Source of the DNA: Aquimarina megaterium XH134
GTDB taxonomy: Bacteria; Bacteroidota; Bacteroidia; Flavobacteriales; Flavobacteriaceae
Reading direction: 5' to 3'
Assembly (NCBI RefSeq): GCF_000520975.1
Contig: NZ_JACB01000001.1
Coordinates: 248,001-312,000 of the forward strand
Length of the DNA stretch: 64,000 nt
In this document: one piece after another, positions 35,428 to 43,440 of the stretch
How the letters are laid out: every line of letters begins with the position of its first letter
How positions within the stretch are numbered: the first letter of the stretch is position 1
Notes under the pieces: model-generated
Told to the model about the DNA's origin: nothing
Database searches by the model: none
Seen by the model: the letters and a program-made list of their open reading frames with translations, nothing else
Made by a program: the position numbers and the translations under genes

Positions 35428-35757
35428 TTAAGAAAAAAATGGAGGTGCGCGTAGCTGTTTATTGGTTATTTTAAAGGAATGGAACTGTAACGACGTGAAG
35501 GTTTCATCAACCTTTTCAAAAATTCTAGGTAATAATAAATCTGGATATTTGGCTATATTGTAGTTAAAAGATGCAAGAAGGAAACTACATATCTCACATT
35601 TTGCAATGGATTTATGAATATGTGTAGCCTTTTCTGTACAAGTGATATGTTCACGACCTTCAAGCATATGAAAAAACTGAATGGCGGAAGGTGCCATTAA
35701 TGCTACAGTGAGCAATAATGCAACTATATTTTTACCAATCTGTTTTTTGTGATTCAT
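35428..35757 (-). CDS. Small Cys/His-containing secreted or membrane protein
   Basis: A 109-residue protein with one N-terminal hydrophobic segment (NIVALLLTVALMAPSAIQFF) and then EGREHITCTEKATHIHKSIAKCEICSF, in which three Cys and three His cluster. The C-terminus is APPFFS. Similar short proteins precede TonB receptors of the metal-uptake type in Flavobacteria. The clustered Cys/His suggest metal binding in the periplasm. It starts the receptor operon (43 nt before the receptor). No function is known to me. Confidence 0.7.
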   Translation of the reverse strand: MNHKKQIGKNIVALLLTVALMAPSAIQFFHMLEGREHITCTEKATHIHKSIAKCEICSFLLASFNYNIAKYPDLLLPRIFEKVDETFTSLQFHSFKITNKQLRAPPFFS

Positions 35758-35841
35758 CGTTCTTTATAACTGTTACAATGTAAAAGTTGTATATTATTAC
35801 AGAAGCTGACCATATATCTTATTCTTTCACAAAAGAGTTTA

Positions 35842-36408
35842 TTAAACATCATCCAAGGATTTCCTATTTTTGACCACGCTTTTCCTAAACTGCGTTGGTG
35901 TCATCCCTGTTACTTTTTTAAATTGATTGCTCAAATAGGCAACACTACTATAATTAAGTTGATAGGCAATTTCAGTTAATGTTAACTCATCATAAACAAG
36001 CAGTTCTTTAATTCGTTCAATTTTTTGGTTTATTACATATTGCTCAAAAGTGATGCTCTCAAACGAGGAAAAAAGCGAGCTTAAATATTTGAAATCTAAC
36101 TTTAGTTCATTATTTATTAGGTCTGCCCAAATAATATCTTTTCCTTCGTTAGAATGATGAACGGTATCAATTACCAAATTCTTCATTTTTTCAATGAGTT
36201 GTCCTTTTCGGTCATTAATTAGGCTAAATCCTGCTTGTTTAAGTTTATTTGATAAGGCTTCTTTTTTCTCTTTGCTAAGCTGCGAAACCAATTCTACCTC
36301 ACCTAACCTTATAGTATTGTACGGAATATCCAACTCACTTAAAATATGGGATACAGCTGCTATACACCTAGGGCATACCATATTTTTTATGTGAATAATT
36401 GAACTCAT
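35842..36408 (-). CDS. HMA-like domain fused to AraC-type helix-turn-helix (copy 1)
   Basis: A 188-residue regulator. The N-terminal part (1-75) resembles a heavy-metal-associated fold with the loop KNMVCPRCIAAV (Cys12 and Cys15). The C-terminal 100 residues are an AraC double HTH: INQKIERIKELLVYDELTL, EIAYQLNYSSVAYLSNQF and KKVTGMTPTQFR. The fusion suggests a direct metal-responsive transcription activator, probably for Cu or Ag. A paralogue (50241-50822) stands at the other end of the cus gene block in opposite orientation. It is followed by a tiny membrane protein and lies upstream of the TonB-receptor unit. Confidence 0.85.
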   Translation of the reverse strand: MSSIIHIKNMVCPRCIAAVSHILSELDIPYNTIRLGEVELVSQLSKEKKEALSNKLKQAGFSLINDRKGQLIEKMKNLVIDTVHHSNEGKDIIWADLINNELKLDFKYLSSLFSSFESITFEQYVINQKIERIKELLVYDELTLTEIAYQLNYSSVAYLSNQFKKVTGMTPTQFRKSVVKNRKSLDDV

Positions 36409-36410
36409 TT

Positions 36411-36605
36411 TTAAAACAATTTTAATCCAGCTTTTGAGAGCGAAACATAATATGCGACAATGGCAGCAATAATAAATATGGCAATAATGGCCAATACACC
36501 AATAATTTTATCTCTTCTAGAGATATCGTTTTTAGATTGGCGCTTATTTCTTTCAGTTTTTCTCCTATTTCTTCTACTTTCACTCATCATCGTTCTTCTT
36601 ACCAT
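36411..36605 (-). CDS. Small single-pass membrane protein
   Basis: A 64-residue (or 59-residue, from the internal ATG giving MMSESRRN) protein with a very basic N-terminus (RRNRRKTERNKRQ) and one membrane helix (IIGVLAIIAIFIIAAIVAYYV). It ends 2 nt before the HMA-AraC gene on the same strand, so the two are likely co-transcribed. It looks real because of its tight spacing and clear topology, but the family is unknown to me. Confidence 0.55.
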   Translation of the reverse strand: MVRRTMMSESRRNRRKTERNKRQSKNDISRRDKIIGVLAIIAIFIIAAIVAYYVSLSKAGLKLF

Positions 36606-36660
36606 TGCCTAAATTTCTTTATGAGTCTATATAAATAATATATTTAATCTGTTGCAATAC

Positions 36661-38463
36661 TTATTCTATGGTTGCTCTAACTTCACCACATTTTAACATT
36701 GATTGCCCGTAGTAAGGGTTTTGTATTTCTTTCTCTAAACTTAACCAGTACGCTCCTTTGTTATCATTCGCCATAGGGCAAAACTCGCTATATACTTTTT
36801 GGTTAATCCCAAAGAGTTTTATACTACTGGTTAGATGAGCAGAAAGATGTTTAAAATGTCCTCTTTGTGCTGCTATATCTGATTTTTTTTCAATAGCATT
36901 TGCAGAGATCTTCAATTCTTTTTGAATCGTCATCCAATGGTTATGTGCTTCCTTGTCGGATAATAACGTCATATCTACCTTTGCTAAATTCTGGCTTACT
37001 TTTTTTGAAGCTATTTGTGCTTCTTTAACATTGTCATTAACAAGAGCATTTTTCAAAAGAATATAACCATCAAAAACCTCTTTTAATTGGTTTTGAAATT
37101 TGTTGGAAACTTCTAGTCTTTTGTTCATCTCTGAATGGTTCGTTTTGTCCATTTTATCTTCGGAACCTTCATCTTGCATTCCTAGGTGCCCTTCGTGTCC
37201 TGTCATTGTTTTACCTCCTTCAGCATTCATCATTGATTTTTTTCCTTGCAATTGCGCTGCAGCATCAACTGTAAATGTTCCGTTAGTCACTACTTCATTT
37301 CCGTTTTCGAGACCTTCTAAAATGGTATAATTGTCACCATTGGCATTACCCAACAGAACTTCTCTCATTTCAAAAACAGGCTCATTTGGTTTTGTTTTAA
37401 TATAAACCACAGAGCGTTTTCCTGTCCACATAACAGCTGTAGCAGGTACGGTTACTGTGCTTTTAGAATCTGATTGGATACCTTCAATCTTACCCTCAAC
37501 AAACATCCCTGGTTTAAACTTATCGTTCTTATTATTAAGCACTGCTCTTACCACGATAGTTCTGGTTGCAGAATTTAATAAAGGGTCTATAAATGAAATC
37601 TTTGCATCAAAAACTTCATTACGGTAGGCATTTGAAGTAACCTTAATAGTTTGTCCTTCTTTTAATAAAGCTATTTGATTTTCATAAGCATCAAATTCTG
37701 CCCAAACAGTATTAAAATTCGCTATTTTATATAAAGGCTGCCCTTGTTTTACATAGTCACCTTCTTCTACCATTTTATGGGTTACCGTACCTGAAACTGT
37801 AGCAAATACTGGAAAATTTTCTTGTACCTTTCCAGCAGATTCAATCGCATTAATTTGTTTTTCTGAAAGTTTCCAGAGCTTCAGTTTATTTCTTACGGCC
37901 TTGTAAAGTTCTGGTTGTGATTCTTTAAGAGACGAAGCTGTTAGTAGTTCTTGCTGTGCGGCAACCAATTCTGGTGAGTAAATGGTAGCCAATCGTTGCC
38001 CTCTTCCTACGCGTTCTCCAGTAGAATTAACATAGAGCTTTTCTATTCGTCCTGCAAAATAGGTGACTTGTACCGCATTAGATTCTTCGTTAGTCATAAC
38101 CTTACCCGATAACTTTAAAGAGTTATCACCCATTTGTCCTTGGCCTACAACAGAGGTTTGGATATTAGCCAAAGCCATCGCATTTTCGGTCATTTTAATT
38201 TCATTAGCATTGAGACCATCTGCGCCAGTTTCCGCTGGTATTAAATCCATTCCACATATTGGACAATCACCAGGTTCGGGTTTCATTATTTGTGGATGCA
38301 TCGAACAGGTCCACATTTGGTTAGAAGCAATTTCTTCCGAATGATTGTGGTCGTCCATAATCTTATTTGTTACAGTATCAGCAGAATCTCCGCCGAATAT
38401 TAGAAAGCCGCCTAACAGGCCAACAATAAGCGCAACACTTATGTAAATGATGTTTTTATTCAT
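36661..38463 (-). CDS. cusB: CusB-like RND periplasmic adaptor with heavy-metal-binding and DUF3347 domains
   Basis: A 600-residue membrane-fusion protein linking the CusA pump to the TolC channel. An N-terminal anchor (ISVALIVGLLGGFLIF) is followed by a His patch and a heavy-metal-binding domain (about 50-76: MWTCSMHPQI...CPICGMDLIP). The HlyD-type lipoyl/barrel/hairpin domains follow (about 110-400). The C-terminus is a DUF3347 module (about 455-600) with FCPMAND, NPYYGQSMLKCG. Two stand-alone DUF3347 proteins lie nearby. The adaptor normally binds Cu(I)/Ag(I) and hands it to the pump; the extra modules enlarge the metal-binding capacity. Confidence 0.92.
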   Translation of the reverse strand: MNKNIIYISVALIVGLLGGFLIFGGDSADTVTNKIMDDHNHSEEIASNQMWTCSMHPQIMKPEPGDCPICGMDLIPAETGADGLNANEIKMTENAMALANIQTSVVGQGQMGDNSLKLSGKVMTNEESNAVQVTYFAGRIEKLYVNSTGERVGRGQRLATIYSPELVAAQQELLTASSLKESQPELYKAVRNKLKLWKLSEKQINAIESAGKVQENFPVFATVSGTVTHKMVEEGDYVKQGQPLYKIANFNTVWAEFDAYENQIALLKEGQTIKVTSNAYRNEVFDAKISFIDPLLNSATRTIVVRAVLNNKNDKFKPGMFVEGKIEGIQSDSKSTVTVPATAVMWTGKRSVVYIKTKPNEPVFEMREVLLGNANGDNYTILEGLENGNEVVTNGTFTVDAAAQLQGKKSMMNAEGGKTMTGHEGHLGMQDEGSEDKMDKTNHSEMNKRLEVSNKFQNQLKEVFDGYILLKNALVNDNVKEAQIASKKVSQNLAKVDMTLLSDKEAHNHWMTIQKELKISANAIEKKSDIAAQRGHFKHLSAHLTSSIKLFGINQKVYSEFCPMANDNKGAYWLSLEKEIQNPYYGQSMLKCGEVRATIE

Positions 38464-38467
38464 AATA

Positions 38468-39178
38468 TTATTTTTTTGTTTTCTTATTTATTTTCCTAAT
38501 CGTGGGTGATGATGTATACCATAGTAAAAAACCACTTAATACGGTTATTAATCCTAACAACGAGAATGCTCTTAAAACGATGGTGTTAAAATTATCTCGC
38601 CCTTCATAGTCCATTGTATGTGTCATCCACAAAAAATCGAACCAACGCCAGCTGCGATGCCTAACAGTTTGGAATTTCCCATCATTTACCGATACATATG
38701 CTTTCAAGCCTTCATCATTTGCATAGGATATCACATAAGCAGGCAATAACCTTTCACGATACTCATGCTGTTTGTCCACTTCTGTTATACGCTCCACATT
38801 AACAATTTCCAATTCCTTATTCATATACCGTTTTGCCACATAAGTTGCTTCTTCTTTAGTTATTTCTGACTTTAACTTTCCGCTTAAAGCATTGTAAAGC
38901 TGTTGTTTATTTATCCAGTAATAAGGTGTGGTATTTATATCTCTTAGTTCTATTGTTCGTATGCCTTCAGACACATTTAGTTGAGCAGGACTTATAAGGT
39001 TTTGAAACGCTTTTGGTTGGTATTGTAAATTCTTAAATTGATCACCGTGTATGTCATCAATATCAGTCCAACTAAAATATAAACCACTGATAGTCCACAT
39101 TAGGAATTGAATGCCAATGAAAAGACCTAAATACCGATGTGTCTTTCTAATTTTAACTGCTGTTTTTCTACCTACCAT
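38468..39178 (-). CDS. PepSY-domain inner membrane protein
   Basis: A 236-residue PepSY-TM-like protein. A membrane helix near the N-terminus (LGLFIGIQFLMWTISGLYFSW) is followed by periplasmic PepSY-type sequence (EATYVAKRYMNKELEIVNVERI; AYVSVNDGKFQTVRHRSWRWFDFLWMTHTMD), and a second helix (AFSLLGLITVLSGFLLWYTS) lies near the end. The conserved RHRSWRWFDFLWMTHTMD block is typical of Bacteroidota PepSY proteins near copper genes. Some PepSY-TM proteins act as metal-ion or quinone reductases; that is not shown here. It precedes cusB by 4 nt in the same unit. Confidence 0.85.
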   Translation of the reverse strand: MVGRKTAVKIRKTHRYLGLFIGIQFLMWTISGLYFSWTDIDDIHGDQFKNLQYQPKAFQNLISPAQLNVSEGIRTIELRDINTTPYYWINKQQLYNALSGKLKSEITKEEATYVAKRYMNKELEIVNVERITEVDKQHEYRERLLPAYVISYANDEGLKAYVSVNDGKFQTVRHRSWRWFDFLWMTHTMDYEGRDNFNTIVLRAFSLLGLITVLSGFLLWYTSSPTIRKINKKTKK

Positions 39179-39180
39179 TA

Positions 39181-39768
39181 TTATTGGTTTACTTTAAATT
39201 TGAAGGAAATAGATACCTTTTCCCAAGCCAAAGAAATAACTCCCTTGTCGCTTTCAACTTTGTTAATTTTATACTCTAAATGCTCCGTTATCTCTTCCGA
39301 AATATTAGGTTTCACCCTAAAACGCAATACATCATCTTTTTCATCATAGTCATCCTTTCCGTGTTGATTCCAGTTTGAATTAAAAATAACGATCCATTCC
39401 TTTTTTGAAGGAATTGTAAAAAACCCATATTTTCCGGAAGGTAAGATCTTGCCGTCAATGGTTAAATCTTTATTTGTTTCTATCCAAGTTGCATTATGCG
39501 CACCTGCTTGCCAAATCATATCATACGCCAATAATCCGCCAAATATGATTCTATTTCTAACCCCAGGTGATGAATAGTCAATATGAATGTGTGCTTCATC
39601 AATCATAGCCATCGTAGATGTATGTGGGCTCAACGGTTTTTTTATTTGCTTTGGGGCCGCTTCTGTTTTTGAGTTTTCCAAAACGGATTTGGTTTCTTTT
39701 TTTTCTTGTTTACAAGACATAAAAAGAAGCATACATAACGAAAGGCTAAAAAGAATATATGGTCTCAT
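39181..39768 (-). CDS. DUF2911 lipoprotein
   Basis: A 195-residue lipoprotein (lipobox LFMSCKQE, Cys at about 19). The DUF2911 body reads IDYSSPGVRNRIIFGGLLAYDMIWQAGAHNATWIE, LPSGKYGFFTIPSKKEWIVIFNSNWNQHG and then C-terminal strands. The fold is beta-rich and the biochemical role of the family is unknown. It lies 2 nt upstream of the PepSY gene, so expression with the cus genes is likely. The HIHID segment and NQHG could take part in metal binding, but this is only a guess. Confidence 0.85.
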   Translation of the reverse strand: MRPYILFSLSLCMLLFMSCKQEKKETKSVLENSKTEAAPKQIKKPLSPHTSTMAMIDEAHIHIDYSSPGVRNRIIFGGLLAYDMIWQAGAHNATWIETNKDLTIDGKILPSGKYGFFTIPSKKEWIVIFNSNWNQHGKDDYDEKDDVLRFRVKPNISEEITEHLEYKINKVESDKGVISLAWEKVSISFKFKVNQ

Positions 39769-39774
39769 TAAATT

Positions 39775-40257
39775 TTATTTTTTATTTCTCGATGATGAAT
39801 GCGTTTTAATAATTTTCCATTCTCCACTTATTTTCTTTAAAATAGATGTTGCTACTCCTTTTTTCTTTATGGTTCGAGAATTACCTTTATCGTCTGGATT
39901 TAAAACTATAGTATAGATGTAGGTTTCCGTCGTAAACGCATATGAAGTATCTACTTGCACATCAATCTTATAATCTGAAAATGTAAAACTTTTAAAGTGT
40001 CCTAATTCTGGACCTAAATGATGTTCTATATAGTGACTATAAGTTCCTTCGACACCTCCAGATTCAAATACTTCAGAGTCTTTTGTAAACAACTCGAATG
40101 TACCTTCCGTAGTAAGGCTTTGCAGTGCGTCTTTGTATAATTTCATTACTGAGATGACGGCTTCTTTATCTGTTTGATTTTTTACATTCTGCCCATTCGT
40201 TACGTTTACAGTTGTAAAGCATAGTATTAGGAGCGCTATTAATTTTAGTGTTTTCAT
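39775..40257 (-). CDS. Exported NTF2-like (DUF4440/SnoaL-like) protein
   Basis: A 160-residue protein with a signal peptide ending in NGQ. The NTF2-like fold reads DKEAVISVMKLYKDALQSLT (first helices), FELFTKDSEVFESGGVEGTYSHYIEHHL, then strands ending GVATSILKKISGEWKIIKTHSS. The conserved KIIKTHSS-type end is usual for periplasmic members next to copper genes. It sits 6 nt before the DUF2911 gene, in the same minus-strand run. The ligand is unknown. Confidence 0.8.
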   Translation of the reverse strand: MKTLKLIALLILCFTTVNVTNGQNVKNQTDKEAVISVMKLYKDALQSLTTEGTFELFTKDSEVFESGGVEGTYSHYIEHHLGPELGHFKSFTFSDYKIDVQVDTSYAFTTETYIYTIVLNPDDKGNSRTIKKKGVATSILKKISGEWKIIKTHSSSRNKK

Positions 40258-40274
40258 AATCGTTGTTTATAGGG

Positions 40275-40817
40275 TTATTTATTGACGTGTATTCTATTAA
40301 TGTTGGCAATACCAAAAACCAGTACCAAAAAACTCAAGAAAACTTCCATAATGACTAAGAGTTTACCAGAAATTGTTAATGGTACTATATCACCAAAGCT
40401 GACAGATGAAAAAGTGATCAGACTGAAATATATAAACTCAAAGAATTGCAGAAAAAATGAGCCATTAAGTAATGTGGCTAACTTAAAATTTTCTGAATTT
40501 AAAACATACAATGCCAGATAATCTGCTGAAAACGATAGCACTATCAATACTGCGAATAATGTAAGAACGTGCGTAAGTTGATGACTTTCACCTATTATTT
40601 TACTTAATTGTATAAAAGTGAGCCTATCGATAAAAACCGTTTTAATTAAGGCCAAACCAACGAATAAAAGAGGTAGAAGCGAGCTATCAAGGTTTCCTTT
40701 AGCCCATAATACATAACTTACTAACAAAGCTGTTACTACACTAGCGGTGAGCAATACTTTTTTAAAAAGCTGTTCGTAAAAGCTTGTGTTTTTTGATGTT
40801 ATTGTTATGTCCTTCAT
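40275..40817 (-). CDS. Two-pore-helix type potassium/cation channel protein
   Basis: The start is set at MKDITITSKN, because the longer frame runs backwards through the upstream small gene. The 180 residues contain four membrane segments, of which the last pair frames a pore loop LITFSSVSFGDIVPL, a variant of the TxGFGD selectivity filter (SVSFGD). There is no regulatory RCK or cyclic-nucleotide domain. An altered filter may relax K+ selectivity. It lies 17 nt upstream of the NTF2-like gene and 20 nt after a 44-codon gene. Its meaning within a copper cluster is unknown. Confidence 0.8.
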   Translation of the reverse strand: MKDITITSKNTSFYEQLFKKVLLTASVVTALLVSYVLWAKGNLDSSLLPLLFVGLALIKTVFIDRLTFIQLSKIIGESHQLTHVLTLFAVLIVLSFSADYLALYVLNSENFKLATLLNGSFFLQFFEFIYFSLITFSSVSFGDIVPLTISGKLLVIMEVFLSFLVLVFGIANINRIHVNK

Positions 40818-40837
40818 ACTCTTTTTAGTTAAATCTC

Positions 40838-40972
40838 CTAACCAAATAATTGAAGTGCCAACGCACCACCAATTATAAATATTAGTATTGCATATATTAT
40901 ATAATTGAACCACCTTTTAACTACAGATTTTTCTGTTTTGTTATGGCAACCGTCTTTGCAACAATCTTTCAT
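40838..40972 (-). CDS. 44-residue membrane peptide with CC-x3-C-H motif
   Basis: A short gene in front of the channel gene: MKDCCKDGCHNKTEKSVVK, then one membrane helix (YIIYAILIFIIGGALALQLF) and TAG stop. The cytosolic N-terminus has three Cys and one His in nine residues, a plausible Cu/Zn site. It starts the minus-strand run and lies 20 nt before the channel. The clear topology and motif support a real gene despite its size. Confidence 0.6.
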   Translation of the reverse strand: MKDCCKDGCHNKTEKSVVKRWFNYIIYAILIFIIGGALALQLFG

Positions 40973-41383
40973 TACTTTAGTTAAATCAAATTATAATTTT
41001 ACTTAGTTATTATTTCATCTCAAATAGCACCTGAAAGTGAGAGTTAGACACTATCCATCAATCAAAAAACAGGTTCTCCTCTCAAAATCAAGTGCGTTTA
41101 ATAAACTTCTCTTTTTCAAAAGTTTGTATTTTGCCTGGCAAAGGAAGAGAGATACTAGTACTTTGGGGGGATTTATTCTCTCTACCTTATGCAGGCTGTT
41201 ATTAACCAAATCAACTTTTCTTTTTCAATTATCTTGTGCCTGACACGGGAAGGAACTAACACTAATCATCAACATTGTTTTCCTTCCCACGACAGGGCTT
41301 TTTAACTATCCTGAGAATCTAGCATCTTCTATCTACTGTTAACTAATAAACCAGAATGATAGATTGCTTGAGAAACAGATTAT
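40973..41383. other. Intergenic region with a long imperfect hairpin
   Basis: About 410 bp without a convincing gene. At 41238-41298 the blocks GCCTGACACGGGAAGGA and TCCTTCCCACGACAGGG can fold into a stem of about 17 bp with a few mismatches, around a 27-nt loop, followed by GCTTTTTAA on the plus strand. It may be a terminator-like element or the scar of a mobile element. The region should also contain the promoter for the channel unit. Confidence 0.45.
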
Positions 41384-41929
41384 CTATTGAATAGTCTTTT
41401 GGACTTTTCCACATTTGAGCATTCGGCTTCCGTAGTATGGGTTTCTCACTTCTTCTTTTGTACTTAACCAAGCGCTACCCTTATCGTACATTGGACAAAA
41501 CTGTTCGTACAGCTTATTCTTTGTACCTGTAATAGCTACCATATCGGTTATATCCTTAGTTAATGTCTTAAAATGTTCTCTTTGATGACCTATACCACTC
41601 TTTACTATATGTTCTGCGTGCTCCGTAGCATCTTCAATAATATCAGTCAATTCTTTTTGCTCTTCTGCTGTATAATTTGATTTATCAAACGCTTTTAGTG
41701 AAGCCGCCAATTTAGTACCTGCCTCAGCTGCTTTTTTAGAATCATCTGTCACCAAGGCATCTTTTAAGTTGAAATAATCACTTAAAATCGCTTCGGATTT
41801 TGCATCACTTTTCATATTCATCATTTTATCGTGATTATGATTGTGATTCATTTTTTCTTTTTCCTGTGCATTGGTAAAAGAAACTGTTAACAATAGCATT
41901 GCTGCTATACTCATTTTTAGATTTTTCAT
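41384..41929 (-). CDS. Exported DUF3347 protein (copy A)
   Basis: A 181-residue periplasmic protein with a signal peptide (SFTNAQ). A His/Met-rich linker ([15 protein letters not shown]) leads into DUF3347: [63 protein letters not shown]. Invariant-looking FCPM, NPYYG and MLxCG blocks with Met, Cys and His suit Cu(I) binding. Closely related to copy B (42400-43011) and to the C-terminus of the CusB-like adaptor. Probably a periplasmic copper-binding partner of the efflux system. Confidence 0.88.
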   Translation of the reverse strand: MKNLKMSIAAMLLLTVSFTNAQEKEKMNHNHNHDKMMNMKSDAKSEAILSDYFNLKDALVTDDSKKAAEAGTKLAASLKAFDKSNYTAEEQKELTDIIEDATEHAEHIVKSGIGHQREHFKTLTKDITDMVAITGTKNKLYEQFCPMYDKGSAWLSTKEEVRNPYYGSRMLKCGKVQKTIQ

Positions 41930-41946
41930 TTTATCTTTTTTTTTAA

Positions 41947-42399
41947 TTATAAACTGTCTTTTAAATTTTCCATATACTTAACAACCTGCTGGATTTCTTC
42001 TTCTGAAAAAGCTGCCTTTTTATGAATCAAAGTATAAGAATCCAAAGGCATTTCGCTATTTTCAATTTGCTTAATAATAGATCTCAACTTACTTGCTTTT
42101 CTTCGACTTGATAGAGAATCCCACATATTGAAATTTAGCTCTGCTTTTCCTTCTTTGATATGTCCTTCTAGAAACCAAGCTACAGGTTGCACCTTGTTGT
42201 ACCAGGGATATTGTGTATTGTTACTATGGCAATCATAACAAGAGGCCTGCAACTTGTCCTTGACATCACTTGGGACATCATTCACCAACATAAAGTCAGT
42301 TTTTGGAACACTATCGCTTTGATTGCGGTCTACGGGCATAAACTGTATACCCACAAAGGCAATCAATAAGATTATTGCTATGATTTTAACTACCTTCAT
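41947..42399 (-). CDS. Membrane-anchored heme-binding domain protein
   Basis: A 150-residue protein with an N-terminal anchor ([17 protein letters not shown]) and a haem-binding domain. [21 protein letters not shown] supplies the CxxCH heme attachment site; the block [14 protein letters not shown] and the helix [16 protein letters not shown] follow. [13 protein letters not shown] contains Met and His candidates for the sixth ligand. It is sandwiched with near-zero gaps between the two DUF3347 genes, so it belongs to the same operon and probably takes part in periplasmic redox chemistry around copper. Confidence 0.88.
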   Translation of the reverse strand: MKVVKIIAIILLIAFVGIQFMPVDRNQSDSVPKTDFMLVNDVPSDVKDKLQASCYDCHSNNTQYPWYNKVQPVAWFLEGHIKEGKAELNFNMWDSLSSRRKASKLRSIIKQIENSEMPLDSYTLIHKKAAFSEEEIQQVVKYMENLKDSL

Positions 42400-43011
42400 T
42401 TAATTGATTTCTTGTTGAACTTTTCCGCAGGTTAGCATTTTACTACCATAATATGGGTTTTTAATATCCTCACTCATACTCAACCAAGCACTACCACCAT
42501 CATACATTGGGCAGAATTGTTGATATAGTGTATTCTCTGTTCCTGTAATCGCAACCAGATCAGTCATATCCTTACTCAATATTTTGAAATGCTCGCGTTG
42601 GTGTGCGATATCGCTTTCCGAAATATGCTCTGCGTGCTCAACTGCATCTTTAACAATATCTTTTAAATCAGCCTTTTGACTATCTGAATAATTTGATGAA
42701 ACATCAAGACTTCCTAGAGTTTTTGCCAAGGCTGAACCAAGTTTTTTCGCTTTTGTATTATCATCAGCTACCAAAGCATCTTTAAGACTGAAATAATCTT
42801 TTAATACGGCTTGTGAAGTGCCATTCCCACTCATTGACATTTCCTTTTTGTCAACATCGTGATTCATTTTTGAATGGTCCTCATTCGAATCCATCTCTTT
42901 GTGATGGTCTCCTGAGTTATTTTTCTCTGTTTTTGCATCTTTACAAGACACCGCTGTTAAGCTTATAAATGCTATTGCAACTACTCCTGATACTAATTTT
43001 AATTTGCTCAT
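42400..43011 (-). CDS. DUF3347 lipoprotein (copy B)
   Basis: A 203-residue lipoprotein (lipobox AVSCKDAK, Cys at about 23) with a His/Met-rich linker (NSGDHHKEMDSNEDHSKMNH), then DUF3347: DYFSLKDALVADDN, EHISESDIAHQREHFKILS, YQQFCPMYDGGSAWLS, NPYYGSKMLTCGKV. It keeps all blocks seen in copy A and differs mainly in the anchor. The stop touches the start of the heme-binding gene. Likely a membrane-tethered copper-binding protein. Confidence 0.88.
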   Translation of the reverse strand: MSKLKLVSGVVAIAFISLTAVSCKDAKTEKNNSGDHHKEMDSNEDHSKMNHDVDKKEMSMSGNGTSQAVLKDYFSLKDALVADDNTKAKKLGSALAKTLGSLDVSSNYSDSQKADLKDIVKDAVEHAEHISESDIAHQREHFKILSKDMTDLVAITGTENTLYQQFCPMYDGGSAWLSMSEDIKNPYYGSKMLTCGKVQQEIN

Positions 43012-43049
43012 TTTGTTTTGATTTAAGTTTGTGCTTATTGTTTAGTGTT

Positions 43050-43436
43050 TTACAATTTTTCAATTACGTTTTCCAATTTTGCTGTAATCTCATCCGCAAT
43101 TTTTTCTAATTTTTCATTCTCTACTGCCTGCATTGATGCCATTGGGTTTACCGCAGCAACCTCAACAACTCCTGCTTCTATTTCTTGTACTATAACATTA
43201 CAAGGCAACATTGTTCCAATTTTATCCTCAGCTTGTAAGGCTTCGTGCGCATAGGGTGGATTACAAGCTCCAAGTATCCTATACTTTTTAAAGTCTACAT
43301 CTAGTTTTTTCTTCAGAGTTTCTGTTACATCAATTTCTGTGAGTATCCCGAAACCTTCTTCTTTCAATTCCTTTGTAACTTTATCGATAACATTTTCGAA
43401 AGTTCCATTGACTATTTTATTAAAATAATATTTCAT
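43050..43436 (-). CDS. DUF302 family protein
   Basis: A 128-residue soluble protein with a DUF302 fold: FENVIDKVTKELKEEGFGIL, EIDVTETLKKKL, YRILGACNPPYAHEALQ, IGTMLPCNVIVQE. ACNPPYAHEAL and LPCNVIV are the family signature. Two Cys could bind metal. Members often occur in copper- and heavy-metal clusters, but no activity is known. It lies 4 nt after the TolC-like gene's stop and so belongs to the efflux operon. Confidence 0.9.
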   Translation of the reverse strand: MKYYFNKIVNGTFENVIDKVTKELKEEGFGILTEIDVTETLKKKLDVDFKKYRILGACNPPYAHEALQAEDKIGTMLPCNVIVQEIEAGVVEVAAVNPMASMQAVENEKLEKIADEITAKLENVIEKL

Positions 43437-43440
43437 CTTT

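Noticed and set aside
35760-35830. Zur- or Fur-like box upstream of the TonB-receptor unit
   Set aside because: Only TGTA...TACA with 4-bp arms is seen in very AT-rich DNA, which is too weak to support.
41037-41243. 68-codon plus-strand ORF in the gap before the DUF3347 gene
   Set aside because: Opposite to all neighbours, composition without protein features, and no promoter-like box visible.
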